A DNA stretch of 56,855 nucleotides from Bacillota bacterium (GTDB taxonomy: Bacteria > Bacillota > Clostridia > Oscillospirales > Acutalibacteraceae): NCBI GenBank assembly GCA_023418995.1, contig JAEZYP010000022.1, positions 1 to 56,855 on the forward strand, read 5' to 3'. Numbering within the stretch: position 1 is the first letter of the stretch; every line of letters starts with the position of its first letter. Shown in pieces: positions 1-8,046 of this stretch. Below the pieces are notes generated by a model, which was given only the letters and a program-made list of their open reading frames with translations, was not told where the DNA came from and did not search any database. The translations under genes were made by a program, and so were the position numbers.

Positions 1-495
1 ACCTCGACCTACGACGGAATGAGCATCGCCCGCGCCGTTCTCGAATATGTGGCGAACAAACAGCTTCTCGGCGCGAAAGCCCTGTTTGCCACGCATTATC
101 ATGAGCTTACCGCGCTGGAGGATTTGGTGAACGGCGTGAAGAACTACAATATCGCCGTAAAAAAACGCGGTGATGACATCACCTTCCTGCGCCGCATTGT
201 GCGCGGCGGCGCGGATGACAGCTTTGGAATTGAGGTGGCCAAGCTCGCCGGGGTCCCAAATAAAATCGTGACTCGCGCCAAGCAGATTTTATCCGAGCTG
301 GAAAGCGGTGCACAGGTCACCATGCCGAAAAAACGCGGACAGAAGCTCGAAGAGATACCGAACGATCTACAGCTTGCCCTGACTCCGCCGAAGGAATCGG
401 AGATTATGGAAAGGCTCAAAGCCCTCGACGTCAACACCTTAACGCCGATTGAATGTATGAACACCTTGTTTGAGCTTGCCACACTGGCAAAATAG
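1..495 (+). CDS. mutS: DNA mismatch repair protein MutS, C-terminal part (5' end outside window)
   Basis: This is the last 164 residues of MutS, the ATPase that recognises mismatches and recruits MutL. The reading frame is open from base 1, so the start lies upstream of the window. The first residues, STYDG followed by SIA, belong to the conserved ATPase domain V of the family. The FATHYHEL segment (about residue 28) and the later SFGIEVAKLAGVP segment are also hallmarks of MutS ATPase and dimerisation regions. The C-terminal tail after GQKLEE is short and variable, as expected. It is followed 20 bases later by an acetyltransferase gene and then mutL, all on the same strand, suggesting one transcription unit. 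The family call is very safe. Nothing can be said about the mismatch-binding domain, which is not in the window. Confidence 0.97.
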   Translation, partial: TSTYDGMSIARAVLEYVANKQLLGAKALFATHYHELTALEDLVNGVKNYNIAVKKRGDDITFLRRIVRGGADDSFGIEVAKLAGVPNKIVTRAKQILSELESGAQVTMPKKRGQKLEEIPNDLQLALTPPKESEIMERLKALDVNTLTPIECMNTLFELATLAK

Positions 496-515
496 CCGGT
501 TAAAGGAGGATGGCC

Positions 516-1022
516 TTGAAGGATAATTATCAGACAAAGCTTCCGAATGCTTCCATCCGTTTTGCAGGGGAAGAGGACGTTCCGCTGATATTGCGCTTTA
601 TTAAAGGACTTGCCGAATATGAGCATATGAGCGATCTGGTAACGGCGACCGAGGAAGTCCTTCGCGAATCCCTGTTTGTCCGCAAAAAGGCGGAGGTCGT
701 GATCGCGGAGCTGGAGGGAGAGCCGGTCGGGTTCGCTCTGTTTTTCCATAATTTCTCTACTTTTTTAGGAAAGCCCGGAATTTATCTGGAGGACTTATTT
801 GTCCTGCCGGAAAAACGCGGCTTTGGTTTGGGGAAGCTGTTGCTTTCGTTCCTTGCGAGGCTGGCTGTTGAACGCGACTGCGGAAGGCTGGAATGGTGGT
901 GTCTTGACTGGAATAAGCCGTCGATTAATTTTTATAAGCTGATGGGTGCAAAGCCCATGGAGGAATGGACGGTTTACCGGGTTGACGGCAATGCCCTGAC
1001 CGATCTGGCGGAGCAGTTTTAA
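516..1022 (+). CDS. GNAT acetyltransferase of the spermidine/spermine N-acetyltransferase (SSAT) type
   Basis: Encodes 168 residues of GNAT fold. The segment IYLEDLFVLPEKRGFGLGK contains the acetyl-CoA pyrophosphate loop (R-G-F-G-L-G-K), and DWNKPSINFYKLMGA closely follows the pattern of SSAT and thialysine/diamine acetyltransferases (compare E/DWN-x-PSINFYK in the human enzyme as remembered). It probably N-acetylates a polyamine or small amine with acetyl-CoA in the cytoplasm; the substrate is inferred. Start choice: an ATG at 510 overlaps the strong ribosome site AAAGGAGG (502-509), so the TTG at 516 with normal spacing is the better start. It lies between mutS and mutL, an odd place for such an enzyme. 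The window also holds a carboxynorspermidine pathway (29.2-31.5 kb), so a polyamine substrate is plausible. Other GNAT substrates cannot be excluded. Confidence 0.8.
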   Translation: MKDNYQTKLPNASIRFAGEEDVPLILRFIKGLAEYEHMSDLVTATEEVLRESLFVRKKAEVVIAELEGEPVGFALFFHNFSTFLGKPGIYLEDLFVLPEKRGFGLGKLLLSFLARLAVERDCGRLEWWCLDWNKPSINFYKLMGAKPMEEWTVYRVDGNALTDLAEQF

Positions 1023-1055
1023 ACTTGCAGTTCCATTACTAAGGAGGGTCGTTCC

Positions 1056-2957
1056 GTGAGCAAAATTCATGTTTTGGATAAACATATCGCCGAGCTGATT
1101 GCGGCGGGGGAAGTTGTGGAGCGCCCCGCATCGGTCATCAAGGAGCTTGTGGAGAACTGTATCGACGCGGGCGCTACCGCGATTACCGTGGAAATCAAGA
1201 ACGGCGGAGTTTCTTATATGCGTGTGACGGACAACGGATGCGGGATTTCGCGCCCGGACGTGCCTGTCGCTTTTTTACGCCACGCCACCAGCAAGGTGAA
1301 CAGGCAGGACGATTTGGAAAGCATTGCGACGCTCGGCTTCCGTGGGGAAGCGCTGGCTTCCGTAGCGGCGGTGGCCCATGTAGAGGTGCTGACCCGTTAT
1401 CAGGATGAGCTTGCCGGAACCCGGTATGGGATTGACGGAGGTATGGAGCAGTACTGTGATGACGCGGGCTGTGCGCAGGGAACGACCATCATCGTGCGCG
1501 ACCTGTTTTACAATACGCCCGCGCGCATGAAATTCCTAAAAAAAGATGTGGTGGAGGCGAACGCGATCGCCGGAATTCTTGATAAAATCGCGCTTTCCCA
1601 TCCGGAAATATCTCTCAAATTTATCCGGGATTCCCGCGAAATCCTCCATACTCCGGGCGATGGAAAGCTGAAATCCGCCGTTTACGCCGTTTACGGAAAG
1701 GAATTTACTACAAGCCTGATCCCCGTACATTACGAGCTGAACGGTGTTAAAGTCTGGGGCTTTGTCAGCAAGCCCTCCGCCGCTAGACCGAATCGCAGTA
1801 TGCAGCAATTTTTCATTAACGGACGCTATGTCAAGAGCCGTACCGCTATGGTCGCGGTGGAGGAAGCCTTCAAGGGTTCCCTCATGGTCGGCAAAGTGCC
1901 GGCCTGTGTGCTCCACATCGGGATGTCCTTTGAGGCCGTGGATGTGAACGTTCACCCGGCGAAAATAGAAGTGAGGTTCTTGAACGAAAAGCCCATTTTT
2001 GACGCGGTATACCACGGGGTGAAAACGGCGCTGAATCAGGGAGATGCGCCGAACGTCATTCCGATGAATAAGCCCGTTCTCTCTCCGTTTACCCAGCCGG
2101 CCGCTCTGGTTCAGATCAGTCTGCCGGTCACGCCGGCGCGGACTATCGTAAATACCGCTCCGGTTGAAACGCCGCCGAAGCCGACGGAGAAGCTGCCGGA
2201 AAGGGAACGCAGCTACGCGTTAAGTGACAGCGGCGTGTTCCAGACGAATTATTCGGCGCAGCCGTCTGTCATTCCACCGGTTCCTCCCATTTCTCAAACG
2301 CCTGACTTACCGGCTCCCGAATCAAAAATAGCGGAGCCGCAAGAAGCCGCTCCGTCAATTATCCCGCAACCGCAGGAGGCTCCGGAACCAAAAACGGGCA
2401 GGCTTGTCGGCGAAGCGTTCGGTACCTACATTATTGTCGAGCGCGGAAGCGGTGAACTTCTGTTTATCGATAAGCACGCCGCGCACGAACGCATGCTGTA
2501 CGAAAAGCTAAAGGTACAGGGCGGGCAGGCGTTTCAACAAATGCTGCTGGAGCCGGTGACCGTAACCTTGGATAAGAATGAATATTCCGCAGTTTTGGAA
2601 TCCCTCGATGATTACGAGACCGCGGGTTTTGAAATAGACGATTTCGGCTCCGGTACGGTCATTGTGCGGAGCGCGCCGATGATTCTGGGCGGAGAGGATA
2701 TCGCGGAGGCGGTTATGGAAATCGCCGGATACCTGCTATCCGCAAAAAACGATATTACCACTGAAAAGCTGGACTGGCTGTACCACAACGTCGCCTGCAG
2801 GGCGGCGGTCAAGGCGGGCGACGAAAGCTCTCCACAGGAGCTGGTTGCGCTGGCGGAACGAATGGAGAAAGAAGATATCCGCTACTGCCCGCACGGGCGT
2901 CCCGTTTCGATCGTTATGAAGAAAAGAGATTTGGAAAGGCAGTTTGGGCGGGTATGA
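1056..2957 (+). CDS. mutL: DNA mismatch repair protein MutL
   Basis: 633 residues, normal for Firmicute MutL. It couples MutS mismatch recognition to strand nicking and excision. The N-terminal GHKL ATPase is clear: IAAGEVVERPASVIKELVEN (motif I) near residue 14, DNGCGI near residue 57, and GFRGEALAS near residue 92. A proline-rich linker covers about residues 340-440. The C-terminal domain has DKHAAHERMLYEK, the metal-binding endonuclease motif (DQHA-x2-E-x4-E type), plus ACRAAVKAGD and CPHGRP, so it should be a nicking MutL as in Bacillus, in a lineage without MutH. It starts with GTG at 1056, five bases after AAGGAGGGTC. Its stop overlaps the miaA start by four bases (ATGA), implying translational coupling. 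Confidence 0.97.
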   Translation: MSKIHVLDKHIAELIAAGEVVERPASVIKELVENCIDAGATAITVEIKNGGVSYMRVTDNGCGISRPDVPVAFLRHATSKVNRQDDLESIATLGFRGEALASVAAVAHVEVLTRYQDELAGTRYGIDGGMEQYCDDAGCAQGTTIIVRDLFYNTPARMKFLKKDVVEANAIAGILDKIALSHPEISLKFIRDSREILHTPGDGKLKSAVYAVYGKEFTTSLIPVHYELNGVKVWGFVSKPSAARPNRSMQQFFINGRYVKSRTAMVAVEEAFKGSLMVGKVPACVLHIGMSFEAVDVNVHPAKIEVRFLNEKPIFDAVYHGVKTALNQGDAPNVIPMNKPVLSPFTQPAALVQISLPVTPARTIVNTAPVETPPKPTEKLPERERSYALSDSGVFQTNYSAQPSVIPPVPPISQTPDLPAPESKIAEPQEAAPSIIPQPQEAPEPKTGRLVGEAFGTYIIVERGSGELLFIDKHAAHERMLYEKLKVQGGQAFQQMLLEPVTVTLDKNEYSAVLESLDDYETAGFEIDDFGSGTVIVRSAPMILGGEDIAEAVMEIAGYLLSAKNDITTEKLDWLYHNVACRAAVKAGDESSPQELVALAERMEKEDIRYCPHGRPVSIVMKKRDLERQFGRV

Positions 2958-3901
2958 ATATGAAGGATACGGAAAAAATCCCGGTAGTTGCCGTTGTTGG
3001 CCCAACAGCCTCCGGAAAAAGCCGTCTCGCGGTGGAACTGGCGCTTTGTAAAAACGGGGAAGTTGTCTCCGCTGATTCCATGCAGATTTACCGCGGAATG
3101 CAAATCGGAACGGCGAAACCGGCTCCTGAGGAAATGCGCGGCGTGCCGCACCATTTGATTGATTTTCTTGAGCCCTCCCGACCGTTCAGTGTGGCGAATT
3201 ATGTGGAATTTGCGTCAAGGTGTATCACGGAGATTCATGCCCGCGGCAGGCTTCCGGTTATTGCGGGGGGAACGGGGCTTTATGTGCGTTCCCTGCTCCA
3301 TAATATCCGGTTTGCCGAAAATGATAAGGATGAGTCTCTTCGCGCCATGCTGGCGCAAAAAGCCGAACGGGAAGGGGTACAGTCTCTTTTGGAGGAGCTG
3401 CGCGGATTTGACCCGGAAGCCGCCGCTCGCATTCACCCCAACAATGTCGGCAGAGTAATCCGCGCCATCGAAATTTACCGAACGACCGGAATTACCATGA
3501 CGGAGCAGATCGAGCGTTCCAGACAAGTCCCGTCCCCGTACAGGGCTTGCGTAATTGGGCTGGATTACAAAAATCGACAGACCCTTTATGATAGAATTAA
3601 CTTACGTGTTGATCAAATGATGGAAAACGGTCTTTTGGGGGAAGCAAGGGAGGTGCTTAGCCGCCCGGGCTCCCAAACCGCGCTTCAGGCGATCGGCTAT
3701 AAAGAGCTTGCACCGTATTTTCACGGCGAGGGTTCTCTGGACGAAGCCGTGGAGCGGATTAAGCAGGAGACCCGGCGGTACGCGAAACGTCAGCTGACGT
3801 GGTTCCGCCGCGATGAAGATATCCATTGGATTTTTGCGGATGAATACACCGGTTTTGATGAAGTGGCACAGGAAGCGGTTCGTATGATAGAAAAGGAGTG
3901 A
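2954..3901 (+). CDS. miaA: tRNA dimethylallyltransferase MiaA
   Basis: 315 residues, the usual length. MiaA transfers a dimethylallyl group to A37 of tRNAs reading UNN codons. The P-loop VGPTASGKSRLAVELA lies at the N-terminus. VSADSMQIYRGMQIGTAKP, HHLIDF, and VIAGGTGLYVRSLL are all family signatures, as is the late KQETRRYAKRQLTWFRRD segment that contacts tRNA. The start ATG overlaps the mutL stop by four bases. The mutL-miaA order is widespread among bacteria. In Bacillus hfq often follows, whereas here a HlyD-like membrane protein follows after four bases. No anomalies are seen. Confidence 0.97.
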   Translation: MNMKDTEKIPVVAVVGPTASGKSRLAVELALCKNGEVVSADSMQIYRGMQIGTAKPAPEEMRGVPHHLIDFLEPSRPFSVANYVEFASRCITEIHARGRLPVIAGGTGLYVRSLLHNIRFAENDKDESLRAMLAQKAEREGVQSLLEELRGFDPEAAARIHPNNVGRVIRAIEIYRTTGITMTEQIERSRQVPSPYRACVIGLDYKNRQTLYDRINLRVDQMMENGLLGEAREVLSRPGSQTALQAIGYKELAPYFHGEGSLDEAVERIKQETRRYAKRQLTWFRRDEDIHWIFADEYTGFDEVAQEAVRMIEKE

Positions 3902-3905
3902 CGGG

Positions 3906-5192
3906 ATGAACAGTCCGCTGTTAAGAAGATTGATGTCTGCGCTTGTTGCGCTCCTGTTGCTGTTCTATATCGGATATCAGGTCTATACAGCAAATTATAA
4001 AATTGTGCAGACAGAAACCGTGTCCTACGACAGCACATCGGATACCATTCAGGTGGAGGGCGTCGCCATCCGCAAGGAAAGCGTCATCACCAGCAAGCTA
4101 AACGGCGAGATCGATTACGTTTTGAACGACGGGGGCAAGGTTGCGAAGGACGGCGCGGTTGCCCGGGTCTATTCCGATTCACAGGGTGCGGCGGCGCAGC
4201 AGCAGCTTCAAAATCTCGATAACTCTATCGCAAAGCTGCAAAGCCTCAGTTCTCCCGGCGGAACCTACGCCGCCGATATTGAGTCGATCAGCAGAGAAAT
4301 TAACCAGAAGCTGACGGAGCTGCTTGGGAGGGTGAATTCCTGTGAGTATGAGGGTCTGCCCGGCAGCCGGGAGGATTTGCTCTATTTGGTGAACGAGCGG
4401 CAGGTGGTAACCGGAAAAACCGTGAATTTTAATTCCCGGATTAACGAACTCAAAGCGCAACGCAGCACGCTGGCTGCCAATGGCGCAAAAGCGACCGGCA
4501 CGATTCAATCCCCCGTTCCCGGTTACTTTATCCGTACTGTTGACGGTCTGGAATCCGTATACGATTATTCCCGGGCTATGAGCCTCAGACCAAAGGAATT
4601 CAGGGAAAAACAGAGTATCGCACCGAATATTCCCTCCGGGGCGGTGGGAAAGGTTTGTACGGAGTATAACTGGTATTTTGCGTTTTTGATCAAAACAAGC
4701 CAGGCTTCCGAGTTTAAACTGGGGGACAAGGTATCCATCCGGTATCCGTTTGCCTCCAGCGATGCCGTTACGGCAACGGTGGCGGGCGTAAATCAGGAGC
4801 CGAAGGAGTCTGAGGCTGTGGTAGTTCTGCAAAGCGACCGGATGAATTCCTCCATTGCGTCTATCCGGAACGCAACAGCGCAGGTTCAGACCCAGAGCTA
4901 TACCGGGATTCGGGTTAGCCAGAAGGCAGTTCATTTTCTGCCGGTAAAAAAGACAGTGAAAGATAAAAACGGAAAAAGTACAATAGTCACAAAGGAAGTA
5001 AAAGGTGTTTTTGTGATGCACGGGAGCGAAATCAAATTCAAACAGATTTTTCCGTTGTTCAGCACCGAAAGCTACGTGATCTGTGAGGCAAATCCCCCTG
5101 CTGAGGATTTGATGACCGATAAGACCGTACAGCTCTCTGATGAGGTTGTTGTGGAAGGGACAGGTTTATTCGATGGAAAAGTTATCAAATGA
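3906..5192 (+). CDS. HlyD/membrane-fusion-like protein with one N-terminal membrane anchor
   Basis: 428 residues. Residues 8-27 form one hydrophobic segment (ALVALLLLFYIGYQ region), and the remainder should lie outside the cytoplasm. The stretch from about residue 50, IQVEGVAIRKESVITSK then GEIDYVLNDGGKVAKDGAVARVY, resembles the biotinyl-lipoyl-like half-motif of HlyD/RND adaptor proteins. A helical region with many Gln, Leu and Lys follows at residues 95-190, then a second barrel-like part beginning near GTIQSPVPGYF. No partner transporter is encoded nearby. Its place between miaA and yggS-sepF-divIVA suggests a role around cell envelope or division, which is inference only. The 3' end overlaps the likely yggS start by 20 bases. 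Confidence 0.65.
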   Translation: MNSPLLRRLMSALVALLLLFYIGYQVYTANYKIVQTETVSYDSTSDTIQVEGVAIRKESVITSKLNGEIDYVLNDGGKVAKDGAVARVYSDSQGAAAQQQLQNLDNSIAKLQSLSSPGGTYAADIESISREINQKLTELLGRVNSCEYEGLPGSREDLLYLVNERQVVTGKTVNFNSRINELKAQRSTLAANGAKATGTIQSPVPGYFIRTVDGLESVYDYSRAMSLRPKEFREKQSIAPNIPSGAVGKVCTEYNWYFAFLIKTSQASEFKLGDKVSIRYPFASSDAVTATVAGVNQEPKESEAVVVLQSDRMNSSIASIRNATAQVQTQSYTGIRVSQKAVHFLPVKKTVKDKNGKSTIVTKEVKGVFVMHGSEIKFKQIFPLFSTESYVICEANPPAEDLMTDKTVQLSDEVVVEGTGLFDGKVIK

Positions 5193-5907
5193 GTTGGAAC
5201 AGCGTTTTCGCAACGTGGAGGAAAATCTCAAAATTATTCAAAGCCGCATTGCTCAGGCGGCGGTGAAATCCGGGCGTGACCCGCGGGATATCACGCTGCT
5301 CGCCGCCACCAAGACTGTTCCGGTTGAGGTGATTAACCACGGCATTGCGCTGGGTATCGACCATATTGGGGAAAATAAAGTGCAGGAGCTCTGCGAAAAA
5401 TACGATTCCTATTCGCTGGAACGCTGTGAGCTTCAGTTTATCGGTCATCTTCAGACCAATAAGGTGAAAAATATTGTTGGTAAGGTCGGCATGGTTCAGT
5501 CGGTTGGCAGCGTAAAGCTGGCAAGCGAGATTTCGCGGCTGTCTTTGGCCCATTCGCTTACCACCAATGTTCTCATCGAAGTGAATATCGGGAGCGAGGC
5601 AAATAAATCCGGTGTTCTGCCTCAGAATTTATATGATCTTCTGCCTGAAATCGCCGCTTTGCCCTGCGTCTGTGTGCTCGGTCTCATGGCAATTCCGCCT
5701 GCGAATGCCACAGAGAGCGAAACAATGGCTTATTTTTCAAATATGTTCAAATATTTTGTTGACATAAAGACTAAAAAAATAGATAATATTCATATGGATT
5801 TTTTATCTATGGGAATGTCATCCGACTACTATCAGGCAATTCTGGCCGGAGCAAATATGGTACGGGTAGGCTCAGCGCTTTTCGGCCCTAGGATATATCA
5901 TTCGTGA
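5173..5907 (+). CDS. yggS: PLP homeostasis protein, YggS/YlmE family
   Basis: 244 residues from the ATG at 5173 (MEKLSNEL). The frame stays open to an ATG at 5140, but that start would lie well inside the preceding gene and has no ribosome site. GGAAGGGA at 5153-5160 serves 5173. The protein is a single TIM-barrel that binds pyridoxal 5'-phosphate and buffers it for other enzymes. The PLP lysine sits in LLAATKTVPVE (about residue 39 of this form). IGENKVQEL, FIGHLQTNKVKNIV, SVGSVKLA and the final GLDYYQA-like part (SMGMSSDYYQAILAGANMVRVGSALFG) are classic. Together with sepF, ylmH and divIVA it forms the ylm-type division cluster of Firmicutes, where it corresponds to ylmE. Confidence 0.93.
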   Translation: MEKLSNELEQRFRNVEENLKIIQSRIAQAAVKSGRDPRDITLLAATKTVPVEVINHGIALGIDHIGENKVQELCEKYDSYSLERCELQFIGHLQTNKVKNIVGKVGMVQSVGSVKLASEISRLSLAHSLTTNVLIEVNIGSEANKSGVLPQNLYDLLPEIAALPCVCVLGLMAIPPANATESETMAYFSNMFKYFVDIKTKKIDNIHMDFLSMGMSSDYYQAILAGANMVRVGSALFGPRIYHS

Positions 5908-5928
5908 TAAAAATTAAGGAGGCATATT

Positions 5929-6405
5929 ATGGCAGGCTTTGTAGAAAAAATAAAAGGTATGTGGAACCCTCCGGAAGATGAATATGATTATGACTACGAC
6001 GAAGCGCCATCGCAGGACATCACCTCAAACTCCGACGACATGAGCGAGATTCGTGAGCGCGATACCATTAAGCGTTCGCCCGTATCCAGCTCCGGTAATA
6101 AAGTGGTTAATATCCACGCGACCGCCCAGCTGCAGGTCGTATTGTTCAAGCCGGAACGCTTTGGCGAAGAAACCTGCGCGGTTGCGGACGAGCTGATTAA
6201 AATGCACACGGTTGTTTTAAATATGGAAAACACCAACAAGGATGTTTCCCGTCGCATCATCGACTTCTTAAGCGGTGTTGCTTACGCCAACGGCGGCAAG
6301 ATAAAAAGGGTTGCGACCAGCACCTTTATTGTTACACCTTATAATGTCGATTTGACTGGTGACGACGTGTTGGATGAACTGGAAAACAGCGGCGTCTACT
6401 TTTAA
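5929..6405 (+). CDS. sepF: cell division protein SepF
   Basis: 158 residues. SepF bundles FtsZ filaments and tethers them to the membrane. The first 12 residues (MAGFVEKIKGMW) form the expected amphipathic membrane-binding helix. A linker rich in Asp, Glu and Tyr follows, then the globular SepF core from about residue 65 (VVLFKPERFGE ... VVLNMENTNKDVSRRIIDFLSGVAYANGGKIKRV ... TFIVTP), which is the FtsZ-binding fold. A ribosome site AAGGAGG lies at 5916-5922. Its stop codon shares a base with the ylmH start (TAATG). The sepF-ylmH-divIVA order is standard for Firmicutes. Confidence 0.95.
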   Translation: MAGFVEKIKGMWNPPEDEYDYDYDEAPSQDITSNSDDMSEIRERDTIKRSPVSSSGNKVVNIHATAQLQVVLFKPERFGEETCAVADELIKMHTVVLNMENTNKDVSRRIIDFLSGVAYANGGKIKRVATSTFIVTPYNVDLTGDDVLDELENSGVYF

Positions 6406-7154
6406 TGAATAAAAAACAGGATGACGGCGTGCTTGAGGCAAAGCTTGGTGATGCTGTGCGCCTTGCACAGAGCCGCCCCCGATTTGTTGGTTTTTTAGAT
6501 GAACGTCAGGCAGTTCTGGTACAAAACTTAATGGAACATATCCCTTTTAAAAACTATATGCTCTGGGGCGGATATGACGGCTCTGAGCGTGTAGTTTTTG
6601 GTGCATTTCCAGACTTTCAGCAACCGGATGCTTCCGCGTTTCCGGTTGTGCCGATCACGGCACTGTATCGTTCAGCCGACACGCTCAGCCACCGCGATTT
6701 TCTGGGCGCGCTTCTTGCAAACGGCATTGTTCGGGAAACGATAGGGGACATTCTCGTCGAAGAGGGGCGGAGTATCATCTTTGCCAGGGAGGAAATCAGC
6801 GAATTTGTTCTGTCTCAAACGGTGAAAATTGGTCGCGCGGGCGTAAAACTGTCACGGGGTGCCGCAGAGCCTCTTCCGCAGCGGAGCAGCTTTGCGGATT
6901 TTTCCGCCGTCGTCGCCTCCGCCAGGCTGGACTGCATGGTGTCTGCCGCGCTCGGAACGAGCAGGGAAAAGGCTTCGGAGATGATTCGGACCGGTCTGGT
7001 AATGCTGAATCATGAAATCAATACATCTGTTTCCATCTTAGTCACGCAGGGCGGCAAGTTTTCAGTTCGGGGAAAAGGACGCTTTATTGTTGACCGCATC
7101 GGTCCTCAGACGAAAAAGGGCAGACTGAGTATCGCAGGCAGAAAATATATTTAA
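6405..7154 (+). CDS. ylmH: S4-domain RNA-binding protein YlmH
   Basis: 249 residues. YlmH proteins carry a C-terminal S4 RNA-binding domain. Recent work on the family places them in rescue of stalled ribosome products, and the genes are linked to cell division. The S4 domain is visible from about residue 178 (LDCMVSAALGTSREKASEMIRTGLVMLNHEINT), ending with a typical SVRGKGRFIVDRI strand. The N-terminal part, with FVGFLDERQAVLVQNLM and YDGSERVVFGAFPDF, matches the YlmH-specific domain. Its ATG overlaps the sepF stop by one base, so it is translationally coupled. The family call is strong; the molecular role is taken from family knowledge. Confidence 0.93.
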   Translation: MNKKQDDGVLEAKLGDAVRLAQSRPRFVGFLDERQAVLVQNLMEHIPFKNYMLWGGYDGSERVVFGAFPDFQQPDASAFPVVPITALYRSADTLSHRDFLGALLANGIVRETIGDILVEEGRSIIFAREEISEFVLSQTVKIGRAGVKLSRGAAEPLPQRSSFADFSAVVASARLDCMVSAALGTSREKASEMIRTGLVMLNHEINTSVSILVTQGGKFSVRGKGRFIVDRIGPQTKKGRLSIAGRKYI

Positions 7155-7168
7155 CGGAGGGCTTCTAA

Positions 7169-7921
7169 ATGCTAACATTGAACGATATCATCAACGCCAG
7201 CTTCCGGAAATCCGGCTTTTCGGGTTACCGAACGGAGGATGTCGATAAATTCATCGACGATGTCAGAGAATCCTATGATTCCCTGATTAAGAAGAATATT
7301 GAACAAAAGGAAGAACATGAAAAGTTGAAAGCCGAAAATAACCAGCTCCTTGAAAAGCTTAAAATACTGGCTGGTAAAGTTGAGGATTATCGTTCAGAGG
7401 AAGACGAAATTAAAAACGCGCTTGTCAGCGCGCAGAAGCTCGGCGATGCCTCCATCAGGGAATCCCGCCATAAGGCTGAAATTATTATTAAGGACGCTAA
7501 TTTAAAGGCGGAAAGAATTATCGCTGCCGCAAACAGTGATGTGGCTGAGCAGAAAAAAGAGCTCGAAAACCTCCAGAAAACCGTTTCTGATTTCCGCTCT
7601 AAGCTTTTGGCGTCCTATAAAGAACACCTGACACTAATCGATGCTCTGCCGGCGCAAAAGCCAGAGGTCAGGGCGGCGGCCGAAGCGCAGCCTGAAACCT
7701 CTGAGCAGAACCAGTCCGCAGCGGCTCAACAGAGTGTAAAACTATACGCGGCTGAGGAAATCGCCACTGACGAGCCGGAAGATCCGGTGTTCAGCGCGGA
7801 GGTTTCCGGCTTTGAGGCTATGGGTGCCGAGCCGCAGGCAGGTCGTTATGACGCGATTCAATACAGCAATGAATATGATATCTCCGCCGGTTCCAATTCT
7901 CCCGACGGTATCCTTCCATAA
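7169..7921 (+). CDS. divIVA: DivIVA-family polar/septal coiled-coil protein
   Basis: 250 residues. The N-terminus MLTLNDIINASFRKSGFSGY with RTEDVDKFIDDV is the lipid-binding DivIVA head. Coiled coils follow at residues 30-75 and about 95-155 (heptad-rich Lys/Glu/Leu). The C-terminal 90 residues are acidic, low in complexity and probably disordered. DivIVA proteins sense membrane curvature at poles and division sites. A ribosome site ACGGAGGGC lies seven bases before the ATG. It is the last gene of the sepF cluster; a hairpin that can act as a terminator follows at 7939-7975. Confidence 0.93.
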   Translation: MLTLNDIINASFRKSGFSGYRTEDVDKFIDDVRESYDSLIKKNIEQKEEHEKLKAENNQLLEKLKILAGKVEDYRSEEDEIKNALVSAQKLGDASIRESRHKAEIIIKDANLKAERIIAAANSDVAEQKKELENLQKTVSDFRSKLLASYKEHLTLIDALPAQKPEVRAAAEAQPETSEQNQSAAAQQSVKLYAAEEIATDEPEDPVFSAEVSGFEAMGAEPQAGRYDAIQYSNEYDISAGSNSPDGILP

Positions 7922-7938
7922 ATAATTACTGATTTTCA

Positions 7939-7975
7939 GTATCCCTTTCCGAAGTATAAAAGAGGAGGGGGATAC
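7939..7975 (+). terminator. stem-loop between divIVA and ileS
   Basis: A 12-bp stem pairs 7939-7950 with 7964-7975 (two G-U pairs, 13-base loop). A T-rich but interrupted tract follows (CAATTCTTTGTTTATT). It probably ends or attenuates transcription from the division cluster. The remaining 70 bases before ileS contain no visible T-box. Confidence 0.6.
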
Positions 7976-8046
7976 CAATTCTTTGTTTATTGGAAATCAT
8001 AAAATATGACTTTATATATTAATATTACCTAAGGAGAGAAAAACCA

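Noticed and set aside
144..749. 201-residue minus-strand open frame over mutS and the acetyltransferase
   Set aside because: Lies opposite two well-supported genes, has no ribosome site and no recognisable motif; it is a shadow of the coding strand.
4179..5021. 280-residue minus-strand open frame opposite the HlyD-like gene
   Set aside because: Composition is that of an antisense shadow (many His, Arg, Leu), with no ribosome site and no motif.
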